The translations under genes and the position numbers were made by a program. Shown one piece after another: positions 36,610 through 45,434 of a stretch of DNA of 64,000 nucleotides. Position 1 is the first letter of the stretch. Each line of letters starts with the position of its first letter. Under the pieces are notes generated by a model. It ran no database searches, was not told the origin of the DNA, and was given only the letters and a program-made list of their open reading frames with translations. This DNA is from Lentimicrobium sp. L6 (lineage in GTDB: Bacteria > Bacteroidota > Bacteroidia > Bacteroidales > UBA12170): contig NZ_JABKCA010000004.1 of the NCBI RefSeq assembly GCF_013166655.1, positions 44,563-108,562 of the forward strand, read 5' to 3'.

Positions 36610-37358
36610 TTTCATCTAATTTATACAATTATTAGGGTGCAAAGCATAGAAATATCTACAAAAAACTAAGGTTGTTCCAACAAGGTGCAGCGCATCAAGA
36701 TAACGACCGAAGCGTCTTTACCGCAACATCTATTGAAATATGAATGTCATGAATATTTCAAAGTCGCCTGAAAAGCATCAGAGGAGAACAGAAAGAACAG
36801 CGACGAAACAATAAACCCAAAAAATCCAACCTTTATTCCGCTCATCAATGGCTATATAATCCATTCATCTTTTCATATAAGCACTTACATTTTTTACCGT
36901 TGGTAGTGCAACAGATGTCGATGGGCTAAAAAATGAAACCAATACGATAGGAATCAATTTATTTGCAACAAGAAAAAGAGAAAACAATCTCTTGCAATTA
37001 AAACTATGATAAATACGAGTATGATAAAGCAATTGGTAGAACAGAATTTCCAAACTTCCCTTCAGAATAATATAAACTGCCACCAATCACAGGCCATATT
37101 GAATGATTCTCCTAATCATCCAGCCAATAATTATTATCATCAGTAATCAATATTTTCAAAACAATATCCTCCAAAATCACCTTATAGAGAAAAATCTACT
37201 ATTCAAATTTCAAGTGTTTAATTGTCCAAAGTATAGCTGTTTGTAAGAATACAGCTTCAGAGCAGGACTACATAAACCCTATGAGCGGATTATGTTTCAT
37301 TATCATTTAATTGATGAAGCCAATACATTAATAATAAATTAAATAGAGATTTTATTGA
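36610..37358. other. Long intergenic stretch, possibly decayed coding sequence
   Basis: About 750 bases without an intact gene. A plus-strand piece near 36886-37010 reads as an uninterrupted protein-like segment (FFTVGSATDVDGLKNETN, then GINLFATRKRENNLLQLK) and then breaks into stops and frame changes. I cannot assign it to a family. The base composition is a little richer in G and C around 36670-36830 than in the surrounding gaps. No repeat, RNA or mobile element is evident. Confidence 0.35.
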
Positions 37359-39836
37359 ATGACAATCTTATTGAGAAATAGATGCTTTGTAAAAGTTGTA
37401 GCCTGTTATTTAAGCCTTGCCTTGAGCTTATTTATGATGTTAAATCATTCTTATGCAAATAGTCAGACATTAAAAGGTCAAATACTTGATGCAGAATTTA
37501 ATGAGCCATTACCAGGAGTTAATGTCTTTATCAATCAAGGAGCATGTGGTACCAGTTCTGATGAGAATGGTTTCTTTACTATTGAAGGTCAGTTCAGTAA
37601 TCAAGATACACTCACATGTAGCTTTATAGGATTTGAAAAACAAATGCTTCCTATTTCAAGTATATCCAATAAGGGGAGCGTGGAGATATACCTAAACGAA
37701 AACCATATGCTCTTAAATGAGGTGATTGTGAAGCCTGATGATAGCTATGAGCAATGGTTAATGTCGCAAATTATAAAGCATAAAAAGCAAAACAATCCAG
37801 CAGATAAAAGCTATCCTAAACAAATTCAATATCAGCGCAAATCTGTGTTTTTAAATAATGTTTCCCAGGGCTTTACGAGTAGTAATATTTTTGACAAGCA
37901 GCAAGATGCATTTTTAAAACTAACAGACTCAACCAATGCTGTTCCAGTATTGATAAGTGAAAAGAAAGAAGAAGTAAAGAATAGCGAAGAAGGTGAGGAG
38001 AGAATTTTATTGAAAGAGAGTTCGGAATGCTTAATGCCTCAACTAGAGAAGAGTATAAATGTTGTACTAAATGAAAAGGTAGCTGGAAATATCAATTTCT
38101 ATAATAACCAGACGGTGCTATTGTCTCATGGCTTACCTAGCCCCATCTCGTCCAACTATAAAATGTACTACCATATTTACATTGTAGATAGTATTGGAGA
38201 AAAGTTGAATAAGCAATATAAAGTGGATTTTACTCCTAAAAACAAAGAAGGCATAGCCTTTATCGGTCATTTTTGGGTGGACAGCAGCAGCTTTGCTCTT
38301 ACTTCTATTCATGCAAAACTAGCCTCCTCTAAGTCGTTTAATTTTGTAGATGCATTTGAAACAGTACTGAAGTTTCAGGAAGTAAAAGATATAGGTTGGT
38401 ATTTTCATTCCCAAAAGACCAAAGCCATCTTAAGTTTGTCGACTTCACAAGATTCCACAAAAACACCTTTAAATGGATTATTCCAGAATTATATAGAATA
38501 CCATTGCATTGAAGAGGATACAATAGAAACTAATGATTTTCAAATAGTGGTCAAACCCTACGATTCATTAGAATCTAAAGCACAACAGGGAATTACGCTA
38601 CTAAAAGAAAATGTTTGGGTGAAAAACTTGGGACGATTCTCCGATATGACCCTCAATGGCTATTACAATATCAACAAGATAGATATTGGTTCTTATATGG
38701 ATATTTACCGCAATAATGCCATTGAAGGAAATCGTTTCACTTTGCCATTTAGAACCAGTGAGAACTGGAAGAAGAATATTTCACTGGGTGGATATTTGGG
38801 TTATGGAATGAAAGACAAAGCTTTTAAATATGGAGCAAAAGTGAATTATCTGCTTCCCTTCGAAAACCGAACGACCTTAATGCTGAAGTATGATTATGAT
38901 TATTATGCATTAACCAGAGATAAGTTTGTTGAATTTATTCGAGAAAATCCCTTTGAAGGTGGAGGAGGGAATATACTGTCAGCAATCACCAGTCAACAAC
39001 CAAATCCATATCTACTAAAGCAACAGAAATTTAGTGTCACTTTCGAACGACAATTAAACAATGATATCGGTTTATTACTTCGTCCATTCTATGAAAGATA
39101 TTATAGTAATAAATACATACCATTCGAAAGTCAGGGGCAAAGTATCAGCTATTTTAATAATTATGGTTTAATGGCAGATTTTCGATTTTCTTTTGGCCAA
39201 TCCTATGACGATGGCTTTTTCTATCGCATTTATTACGGAAACCAAAAACCAGTTATTCATCTCTCTGCCATTATGGGACAGGTTTCCTATTTAAGTGGAC
39301 AGAAGTGGACGAAACAAAACTATCTTCATTTAAATGCTTCCATTAAAAACAAAATAAACTTTGGTAGAATTTTTATCAGAAGCATGTTTAATGTGGGCTA
39401 TATAAAAGGCGAAATTCCTTATCCATTACTGAATACTCCTCGGGGAACCAGAGATTTAGGATTTGCTCGTTACCATTATAATTTATTGCATCATACTTCA
39501 TTTGTAGCTGATTTATATGCGAATCTACACCTCAGTTTAAATGGAAAAGGAGTTCTGTTGAGCAAAATTCCATTGGTGAAAAAACTCAACGTACGCGAAT
39601 CCCTTTCCTTTAAAGCATTTTGGGGAGGCTTAGTTGGAGACCATTCCAAGGGCATTGAAATTCCCAAGTATTTGAAAGCACCATTTAGTGAGCCCTATAT
39701 GGAAATGGGTTTCGGTATCACCAATATTTTTAAGGTTTTACGAGTGGAATATGTCACTCGAATTAATAGAGGAAGTCAATTCAATAAGGTATCTGCCAAG
39801 CATGGTTTACGATTAAGATTAGAAGTCAGTTTTTAA
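37359..39836 (+). CDS. DUF5686 outer-membrane protein with carboxypeptidase-D-like domain
   Basis: An 825-aa outer-membrane protein. The signal peptide runs to about residue 35 (CYLSLALSLFMMLNHSYANS). A carboxypeptidase-D-like regulatory domain follows (TLKGQILDAEFNEPLPGVNV, about 37-120), then the DUF5686 region with VIVKPDDSYEQWLMSQIIKHK and a C-terminal beta-barrel ending in LRLRLEVSF, a typical terminal Phe strand. Proteins of this family are thought to be barrel-type surface proteins of unknown cargo. Only two bases separate it from the LTA-synthase-like gene, so it is translated with the lipid genes that follow. Confidence 0.82.
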   Translation: MTILLRNRCFVKVVACYLSLALSLFMMLNHSYANSQTLKGQILDAEFNEPLPGVNVFINQGACGTSSDENGFFTIEGQFSNQDTLTCSFIGFEKQMLPISSISNKGSVEIYLNENHMLLNEVIVKPDDSYEQWLMSQIIKHKKQNNPADKSYPKQIQYQRKSVFLNNVSQGFTSSNIFDKQQDAFLKLTDSTNAVPVLISEKKEEVKNSEEGEERILLKESSECLMPQLEKSINVVLNEKVAGNINFYNNQTVLLSHGLPSPISSNYKMYYHIYIVDSIGEKLNKQYKVDFTPKNKEGIAFIGHFWVDSSSFALTSIHAKLASSKSFNFVDAFETVLKFQEVKDIGWYFHSQKTKAILSLSTSQDSTKTPLNGLFQNYIEYHCIEEDTIETNDFQIVVKPYDSLESKAQQGITLLKENVWVKNLGRFSDMTLNGYYNINKIDIGSYMDIYRNNAIEGNRFTLPFRTSENWKKNISLGGYLGYGMKDKAFKYGAKVNYLLPFENRTTLMLKYDYDYYALTRDKFVEFIRENPFEGGGGNILSAITSQQPNPYLLKQQKFSVTFERQLNNDIGLLLRPFYERYYSNKYIPFESQGQSISYFNNYGLMADFRFSFGQSYDDGFFYRIYYGNQKPVIHLSAIMGQVSYLSGQKWTKQNYLHLNASIKNKINFGRIFIRSMFNVGYIKGEIPYPLLNTPRGTRDLGFARYHYNLLHHTSFVADLYANLHLSLNGKGVLLSKIPLVKKLNVRESLSFKAFWGGLVGDHSKGIEIPKYLKAPFSEPYMEMGFGITNIFKVLRVEYVTRINRGSQFNKVSAKHGLRLRLEVSF

Positions 39837-39838
39837 AT

Positions 39839-41560
39839 ATGAAGATGGAGAAAATACAAAATATCATTTATAGAAATGGAATTCGTTTAGCGATACTCTT
39901 GTTTTTATTGCTATTGTGCCGATTGGCTTTTATGATGGCTAATGCTTGGCTTTATGAATCCACAAGTGTTCTTCAAATGGGAAAAATATTTTTTCTGGGG
40001 ATTAAATATGACCTATTTGCGCTATTTGTTATAAATCTCCCTTATTTCCTATTGACAATAGTTTTTAGGAATAAAACAGGTAAATCAAAGAAATTACTGA
40101 ACAGTTTATTTATCCTGGCTAACCTGTTGAATCTCATATTTATCATTATTGATATTTTCTATTTCCCATTTTCATTTCAACGATTAGATTTGGGTTTCTT
40201 TCAATATTTGACCACCCAAAAAAACATCCACATTCTTTTATATCGATTCCTAAACGATTATTGGTACGCCGCTTTTGGTTTCCTGATTATTATTTGGGGC
40301 ATTGTTAAAGCCAATTCATTAATTGATAAAATGGAATTAAAGAGAAAACTCTTTATCCAAAACAAATGGTCTATATATTTGATAATAGGGTTGATATCTA
40401 TTTTGAGCATCTCTTCTTTTTCTGTTTTTCCAATTTCAGTTTTAAAGAAATCAGATGCATGGAAATATGCCAATAATCCTTTTGAGGAGGCTGCTATTAG
40501 CAATACCAGTTTTCAATTATTGACATCGATGTTTCAATTTGAAGATTCTGAATTTGATGCACAAGTAGAACGAGTGAAGCACATTCCAGACTCCTCAGCA
40601 GTATTTAAGAAGAAAAATGTGGTGGTTTTTATCCTGGAGAGTTTTACGAGTGAGGCATCACTTCTATTAAATCCTAGCTTGAAAAACGAAAGTGAAACCG
40701 GATATATGCCCTTTCTTGATTCATTAATGCAGCAAAGTTTATACTTCACCAATGCCTATGCCAATGGCCGTAGAAGCATAGATGCTGTTCCAGCTATATT
40801 GGCCTCATTTCCTGCAGCATTAAATCCCATTTTAGAAGCTGATTATCAAGAAAGCCTGCCCAAATTATTGAAGGACGAGGGGTATGTTACTCAGTTTTTT
40901 CATGGTGCTCATAATGGTTCTATGGCTTTCGATGAAATGTGTCAGCATCTAGAAATCGATGAATATTATGGGATGGATGAGTATAATCAACATCAGGATT
41001 TCGATGGAACTTGGGGGATTTGGGATGAGCCTTTTCTTCAGTTTATGTTGGAGCAGCAATCAAAAACGCCCAAACCATTTTTTAGTACCGTATTTAACCT
41101 TTCATCCCATAATCCTTTCGTGGTTCCGCAGGAATATGAAAACAAATCCCCCGAGGGAGGACATCCCATTTGTCGATGCATTTCCTATTCCGACTATGCC
41201 ATCTCACAATACTTTAGCAAAGCTCGTTTAACCAATTGGTATCACAACACCATCTTTGTTTTTACTGCCGACCATTCTGCTATACCTTGGAATTCTGAAT
41301 ATTACACTCCTCAAAAAACATTTTCTATTCCGCTATTTATTTTCGAACCAGGTACAGATTTGCAGGCAAGAAGAACAGAGGTAGTTCAACAAATAGATAT
41401 CATGCCCAGTATTTTATCTCATCTCAATTTTCCAAAATCCATTGAAACCTATGGTCGCAATTTTTTCGAAGCAATGAAAAGCGATAGTGTATTAACTATC
41501 ATCAATAAAATACCTCAATATATAGATGGAAATCATCAAGTCCATTACCCAAAAAAATAA
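39839..41560 (+). CDS. LTA-synthase-family membrane phosphotransferase (alkaline phosphatase superfamily)
   Basis: A 573-aa inner-membrane enzyme. Five membrane helices fill about residues 10-200, then an extracytoplasmic sulfatase-type catalytic domain. The metal-binding start is NVVVFILESFTSEA (about 260), the likely nucleophile is Ser313 in NGRRSIDAVPAIL, and FTADHSAIPW near 480 gives the metal-binding Asp-His pair. This family moves phosphoglycerol or phosphoethanolamine from phospholipids to acceptors (LtaS, OpgB, EptA types). Gram-negative Bacteroidota make no lipoteichoic acid. Being 32 bases upstream of serine palmitoyltransferase, a ceramide head-group acceptor is an attractive inference. 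Another envelope glycan is possible. Confidence 0.85.
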   Translation: MKMEKIQNIIYRNGIRLAILLFLLLLCRLAFMMANAWLYESTSVLQMGKIFFLGIKYDLFALFVINLPYFLLTIVFRNKTGKSKKLLNSLFILANLLNLIFIIIDIFYFPFSFQRLDLGFFQYLTTQKNIHILLYRFLNDYWYAAFGFLIIIWGIVKANSLIDKMELKRKLFIQNKWSIYLIIGLISILSISSFSVFPISVLKKSDAWKYANNPFEEAAISNTSFQLLTSMFQFEDSEFDAQVERVKHIPDSSAVFKKKNVVVFILESFTSEASLLLNPSLKNESETGYMPFLDSLMQQSLYFTNAYANGRRSIDAVPAILASFPAALNPILEADYQESLPKLLKDEGYVTQFFHGAHNGSMAFDEMCQHLEIDEYYGMDEYNQHQDFDGTWGIWDEPFLQFMLEQQSKTPKPFFSTVFNLSSHNPFVVPQEYENKSPEGGHPICRCISYSDYAISQYFSKARLTNWYHNTIFVFTADHSAIPWNSEYYTPQKTFSIPLFIFEPGTDLQARRTEVVQQIDIMPSILSHLNFPKSIETYGRNFFEAMKSDSVLTIINKIPQYIDGNHQVHYPKK

Positions 41561-41592
41561 TTCAACAAGAACGCAAACAAAAAGATGAATAT

Positions 41593-42804
41593 ATGAGTCA
41601 TATTAAGAGTTTTGAAAACAGTGGAGTAGTAGAGCAGGCCAGGCTATTGAAAGCGAGTAAACTATATCCATATTTTAATTCTGTCAGCTCCACCCAATCT
41701 TCAACTGCATTAATCGGAAATAAAGAAGTATTAATGTTCGGTTCCAATAATTACTTGGGACTATCTGGGCATCCAAAAATAAAAGAAGCCATAAAAATGG
41801 CAGTAGACCAATATGGAAGTTCCTGTACCGGGAGCCGTTTTATGAATGGAACCATCGATTTGCATTTAGAATTAGAAAACGAATTAAAGTCCTTCTTAAA
41901 AAAAGAAGCAGTACTGATTTTCCCAACAGGATTTCAGGTGAATTCTGGAGTTATTCCAGCCATTACCGATAAAAATGACATCATCTTTCTAGATGAATTG
42001 AACCATGCTTCAATTATTGATGGATGCCGAATGAGTTATGCGAAAAGGATAAAATACCGTCATAACAATATGAGTGATTTAAATGCTAAACTTGAAAAGT
42101 TTAGCCATCATCAGCAAGCCAATAAGCTTATCATTACCGATGGTATTTTCTCCATGGATGGAGACATCACTCAGCTCGATGGAATTACCTGGTTAGCCAA
42201 AAAACACAATGCCTTAGTGATGGTAGATTGTGCCCATTCCATTGGAGTTATTGGTGACCATGGTGCCGGAACAGCATCTCATTTTAATATCAGCGATGAA
42301 GTGGATTTAATAGGAGGGACCTTTAGTAAATCTTTGGCTTCCGTAGGCGGATTTGTTGCTGGCGATAAAGCAATTATTGAACATCTACAGCATTCCTCAC
42401 GCTCTTATATATTTAGTGCCAGTTTGCCTCCAGCTTCTACTGCAGCAGCATTAGCCGCCCTTAAAATAATTAGAGAAAGTGATGAGCTGCGCTTAAAGCT
42501 TTGGGAGAATACACACTATGCCATTCAACTCATGAGGGAATTAAATATTGATATCGGAAATGCCGAAACACCCATCATTCCTATATATATCAGAAACTCT
42601 ATAGCCACCTTCAAGATTGCTAAAGAACTCATGAACAAAGGAGTTTATGTAAATCCTGTAGTGGCACCCGCTGTGAAAGAAACAGATGCTTTGTTGAGGT
42701 TTTCATTAACAGCATTACACAGCAGAGCACAAATACGAGAAGCCATTATTACCATATCCGAATTGGTGAATATTCATTGCAAACAAGTTCAATTATGTCA
42801 TTAG
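41593..42804 (+). CDS. spt: Serine palmitoyltransferase (alpha-oxoamine synthase)
   Basis: A PLP enzyme (403 aa) that condenses an acyl thioester with serine to 3-ketosphinganine, the first step of sphingolipid synthesis. FGSNNYLGLSGHPKI (about 50-64), GSSCTGSRFMNGT (about 75-87) and DELNHASIIDG are alpha-oxoamine synthase signatures. The PLP lysine is Lys246 in GGTFSKSLASVGG. The DCAHSIGVIG stretch has Cys where the family usually has Glu. BioF and Kbl belong to the same fold, but the adjacent GNAT and epimerase genes match the bacterial ceramide pathway, so SPT is preferred. The next gene overlaps it by ten bases. Confidence 0.87.
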   Translation: MSHIKSFENSGVVEQARLLKASKLYPYFNSVSSTQSSTALIGNKEVLMFGSNNYLGLSGHPKIKEAIKMAVDQYGSSCTGSRFMNGTIDLHLELENELKSFLKKEAVLIFPTGFQVNSGVIPAITDKNDIIFLDELNHASIIDGCRMSYAKRIKYRHNNMSDLNAKLEKFSHHQQANKLIITDGIFSMDGDITQLDGITWLAKKHNALVMVDCAHSIGVIGDHGAGTASHFNISDEVDLIGGTFSKSLASVGGFVAGDKAIIEHLQHSSRSYIFSASLPPASTAAALAALKIIRESDELRLKLWENTHYAIQLMRELNIDIGNAETPIIPIYIRNSIATFKIAKELMNKGVYVNPVVAPAVKETDALLRFSLTALHSRAQIREAIITISELVNIHCKQVQLCH

Positions 42805-43919
42805 AAATAAAAGCAGTTAAAACTAGGGCAGAACTCAAGAAGTTTGTAAGGTTTTATACTGAATTATATAAAAATAACCAACAAGTGGCCATTCCATTAC
42901 ATATGGATGAATTGGCTACCCTATCCTCTAAAAATCCAGCTATGGAGCATTGCGAAATGCAATTGTTTTTGGCTATTGAGGATGGAAAAATAGTAGGGAG
43001 AATTGCCTGTATTGTTAACAAACACGAATGTGAAAAAGAAAAGCAGCAGGTAGGTAGATTTGGCTGGTTTGATTTTGTGGACAAGCCAGAAGTATCTGAA
43101 GCATTAATGGCCACAGCTATTGATTGGTTTCAGAAAAGAAATATAATTAAAGTACATGGTCCATTTGGTTTTACAGACCTCGATAGACAAGGAATGCTTA
43201 TTGAAGGTTTTGAGGAGGTTTCCACATTTGCTACCATCTATAATTATAAATATTATCAGCAACATATTGAAAGCCTAGGATTTAAAAAACAGACCGACTG
43301 GTTGGAATATAAAATTTTTGCCAAAGGTGGTTCTTTTGAAAGGGTCCAAAAGATTTCAGATTTTGTGGCCCATAAATACCAATTAAATGAAGTGAAGCTT
43401 CATTCTAAAAGAGATTTGAAGCGCTATATTTCTAAAGTTTTTCAGCTTCTGAACATTTGCTATCAAGATTTATATGGCTATGTGGCATTAACCGAAAAAC
43501 AGATGAAACACTATGCAGATATGTTTCTCTTCTTGGTGAAACTAGATTTTTTGAGTCTCATAGAAAATAAAGATGGTGAGCTCATAGGATTTGGTATCGC
43601 AATGCCATCATTTTCACAAGCCACACAAAAAGCCAAGGGAAAAATTGCTCCCCTAGGTTGGTATCATCTCATAAAAGCCATGAAAAAGAACGATACTTTG
43701 GATTTATATCTATTAGCTGTACTGCCAGAATATCAAAACAAAGGTGTGAATGCTATGATTATGAGCAAAATAATGAATAGTGCCTTGAAGTTTGGAATTG
43801 AACAAGCTGAATCAAATATAGAATTGGAAGACAATAAGAAAGTTCAACAAATGTGGCGTTTATTTGAGCATGAACAGCACAAACGTAGGCGCTGTTATTA
43901 TAAAAACTTGGTTTCATGA
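42795..43919 (+). CDS. GNAT-family protein, candidate bacterial ceramide synthase
   Basis: A 374-aa protein with a divergent GNAT acyltransferase fold. Two GNAT-like halves are seen: FLAIEDGKIVGRIACIVN (about 55-72) and the C-terminal IGFGIAMPSFSQATQ plus LLAVLPEYQNKGVNAMIM (about 255-325), the latter with the acyl-CoA-binding Q/RxxG/A type loop. PFGFTDLDRQGMLIEGFEE (near 121) is a conserved feature of this subfamily. In Caulobacter a GNAT-type protein acts as ceramide synthase (bCerS), acylating the sphingoid base. The location between spt and a CerR-like epimerase with overlapping ends strongly suggests the same role. The ATG at 42795 is chosen over an upstream TTG at 42777. Confidence 0.75.
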   Translation: MSLEIKAVKTRAELKKFVRFYTELYKNNQQVAIPLHMDELATLSSKNPAMEHCEMQLFLAIEDGKIVGRIACIVNKHECEKEKQQVGRFGWFDFVDKPEVSEALMATAIDWFQKRNIIKVHGPFGFTDLDRQGMLIEGFEEVSTFATIYNYKYYQQHIESLGFKKQTDWLEYKIFAKGGSFERVQKISDFVAHKYQLNEVKLHSKRDLKRYISKVFQLLNICYQDLYGYVALTEKQMKHYADMFLFLVKLDFLSLIENKDGELIGFGIAMPSFSQATQKAKGKIAPLGWYHLIKAMKKNDTLDLYLLAVLPEYQNKGVNAMIMSKIMNSALKFGIEQAESNIELEDNKKVQQMWRLFEHEQHKRRRCYYKNLVS

Positions 43920-44917
43920 AAAATATATTAATAACAGGAGCCACAGGATTTGTAGGAAGCTTTTTAGTGGAAGAAGCCTTGAGGAAAGGTTATCGGGTTT
44001 TTGCTGCCATACGTTCCACTTCAAACCTAAAATATATAGCTGACCAAGCCATTCATCTGGTTAATATCGACCTCACTAAAAAAGAAAGTATGGTGAAAGA
44101 GCTATATCAAATAAAGCGAAAATTTGGTGTTTTTGATGCCATAATCCATAATGCAGGAATCACAGAAGCTGTTGATGTAAAAGACTATTTTGAAGTGAAT
44201 TTTCAGGGAACTGTAAATTTAGTGGAGACTTTAAGAGGAATCCAAATGCTGACAGCAAAGTTTGTTTATATCAGTAGTTTAGCTGCACAGGGACCTAATA
44301 AGATAATTGGAGATATAGCAACGGAGCTGGCTCATCCATCACCAACATCCTCCTATGGGAAAAGTAAATGGCTAGCCGAACAATATTTACAAAATCAAAC
44401 TGATTTAGATTTTGTTGTTTTGCGCCCCACTGGTGTTTACGGGCCCAGAAATATGGGTTATTTGAGTTATTTCAAACTGATTAAAAATGGCCTAGAAATT
44501 TATCTGAATACCAAATATCAACAACTATCTTTTATTTATGTGGAGGACTTAGCTGCAGTAGCTCTAGTAGCAGCTGAAAAGAAAACTCAATCCAAGATTT
44601 TTATTGTTAGTGATGGTAGCAATTATTCCTGTCATGCCTTTGCTTCTTTATTGAAAAAAGAATTTCACAAACAGACATTAAAATTGGTTATTCCAAAGGA
44701 ACTCGTTCAATTGGTGTGCAGTTTTAATTCGGCATTTAGCAAGATTACAAACCGTTCAACACTCCTCAATAAAGATAAATATCATGAATTGGTAGCTTCT
44801 AGTTGGGCTTGTTCTTCAATAAAAATGAGGAAAGAATTGGGTTTTATTCCTCAAACAAAATTAGAGGAGGGTATTAATAAATCAATCATCTGGTATCAAC
44901 AAAACAAACTTCTATGA
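43916..44917 (+). CDS. NAD-dependent epimerase/dehydratase, candidate ceramide reductase
   Basis: A 333-aa extended short-chain dehydrogenase. The Rossmann NAD(P)-binding motif is NILITGATGFVGSFLVEEA (residues 3-20). The active-site Ser is in FVYISSLAAQGPN (about 120-132) and the YxxxK pair is in SSYGKSKWLAEQYL (about 148-160). VVLRPTGVYGPR fits the extended class. CerR of Caulobacter, which reduces the 3-keto group during ceramide formation, is of this type. Four-base overlaps (ATGA) with both neighbours show tight coupling to the GNAT gene and the next exported protein. Confidence 0.78.
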   Translation: MKNILITGATGFVGSFLVEEALRKGYRVFAAIRSTSNLKYIADQAIHLVNIDLTKKESMVKELYQIKRKFGVFDAIIHNAGITEAVDVKDYFEVNFQGTVNLVETLRGIQMLTAKFVYISSLAAQGPNKIIGDIATELAHPSPTSSYGKSKWLAEQYLQNQTDLDFVVLRPTGVYGPRNMGYLSYFKLIKNGLEIYLNTKYQQLSFIYVEDLAAVALVAAEKKTQSKIFIVSDGSNYSCHAFASLLKKEFHKQTLKLVIPKELVQLVCSFNSAFSKITNRSTLLNKDKYHELVASSWACSSIKMRKELGFIPQTKLEEGINKSIIWYQQNKLL

Positions 44918-45420
44918 GAGTATTCTTGAGTATTTTATTTCTATTGCCAAGTCTAGGTTTTGCTTCTGTATCAATGGATAGCATTCCTAATATCCTATTC
45001 TATACACAGAGGAGCCTAAATAGTAATATAGTTATTTATGAGGCAAACTTCGATGAGAATGGGATTTTGAATCCAGAACAACCTATCGAATATTATTGGA
45101 TACTGCTAGAGGAGGAAGGTAAAAGAGAAGACCTAACTTATACCGAAAATAAGTTGGCTTATGGTTTAGAGTTTGAAAAGATGAACGATAGTTTATATCG
45201 AGTCATATTTAAGCCAGACGAGTCTTTAGAATTTTTTTTATGCTTGAAAGCCCCTTTCCTAGCCGAGCTTACAGCACAAATCAATAATATAAAAATGAAG
45301 CTATCCCATGTATATGTAAAATCAAAGAAGCAGTTGGTTTTGCCTAAGGTGGAGTATGTTCAATTTTTTGGAATAGATAAATATACACAGGATAGCATTT
45401 GTGAGAAACTAAACTATTGA
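44914..45420 (+). CDS. Small exported protein, possibly DUF4833
   Basis: A 168-aa protein with a signal peptide (MRVFLSILFLLPSLGFASVS). The mature part begins NILFYTQRSLNSNIVIYEANFD and continues with PEQPIEYYWILLEEEGK, a pattern I associate with DUF4833, though the match is from memory. It is beta-rich and has no catalytic motif that I can see. It overlaps the CerR-like gene by four bases, so it is part of the putative ceramide operon and might act on or carry the lipid in the periplasm. Confidence 0.65.
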   Translation: MRVFLSILFLLPSLGFASVSMDSIPNILFYTQRSLNSNIVIYEANFDENGILNPEQPIEYYWILLEEEGKREDLTYTENKLAYGLEFEKMNDSLYRVIFKPDESLEFFLCLKAPFLAELTAQINNIKMKLSHVYVKSKKQLVLPKVEYVQFFGIDKYTQDSICEKLNY

Positions 45421-45434
45421 AACTAAAATCATTT

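Noticed and set aside
41593..42804. 8-amino-7-oxononanoate synthase (bioF) or glycine C-acetyltransferase (kbl)
   Set aside because: The fold is shared, but no biotin or threonine-degradation genes are near, while a GNAT protein and a CerR-like epimerase overlap directly downstream.
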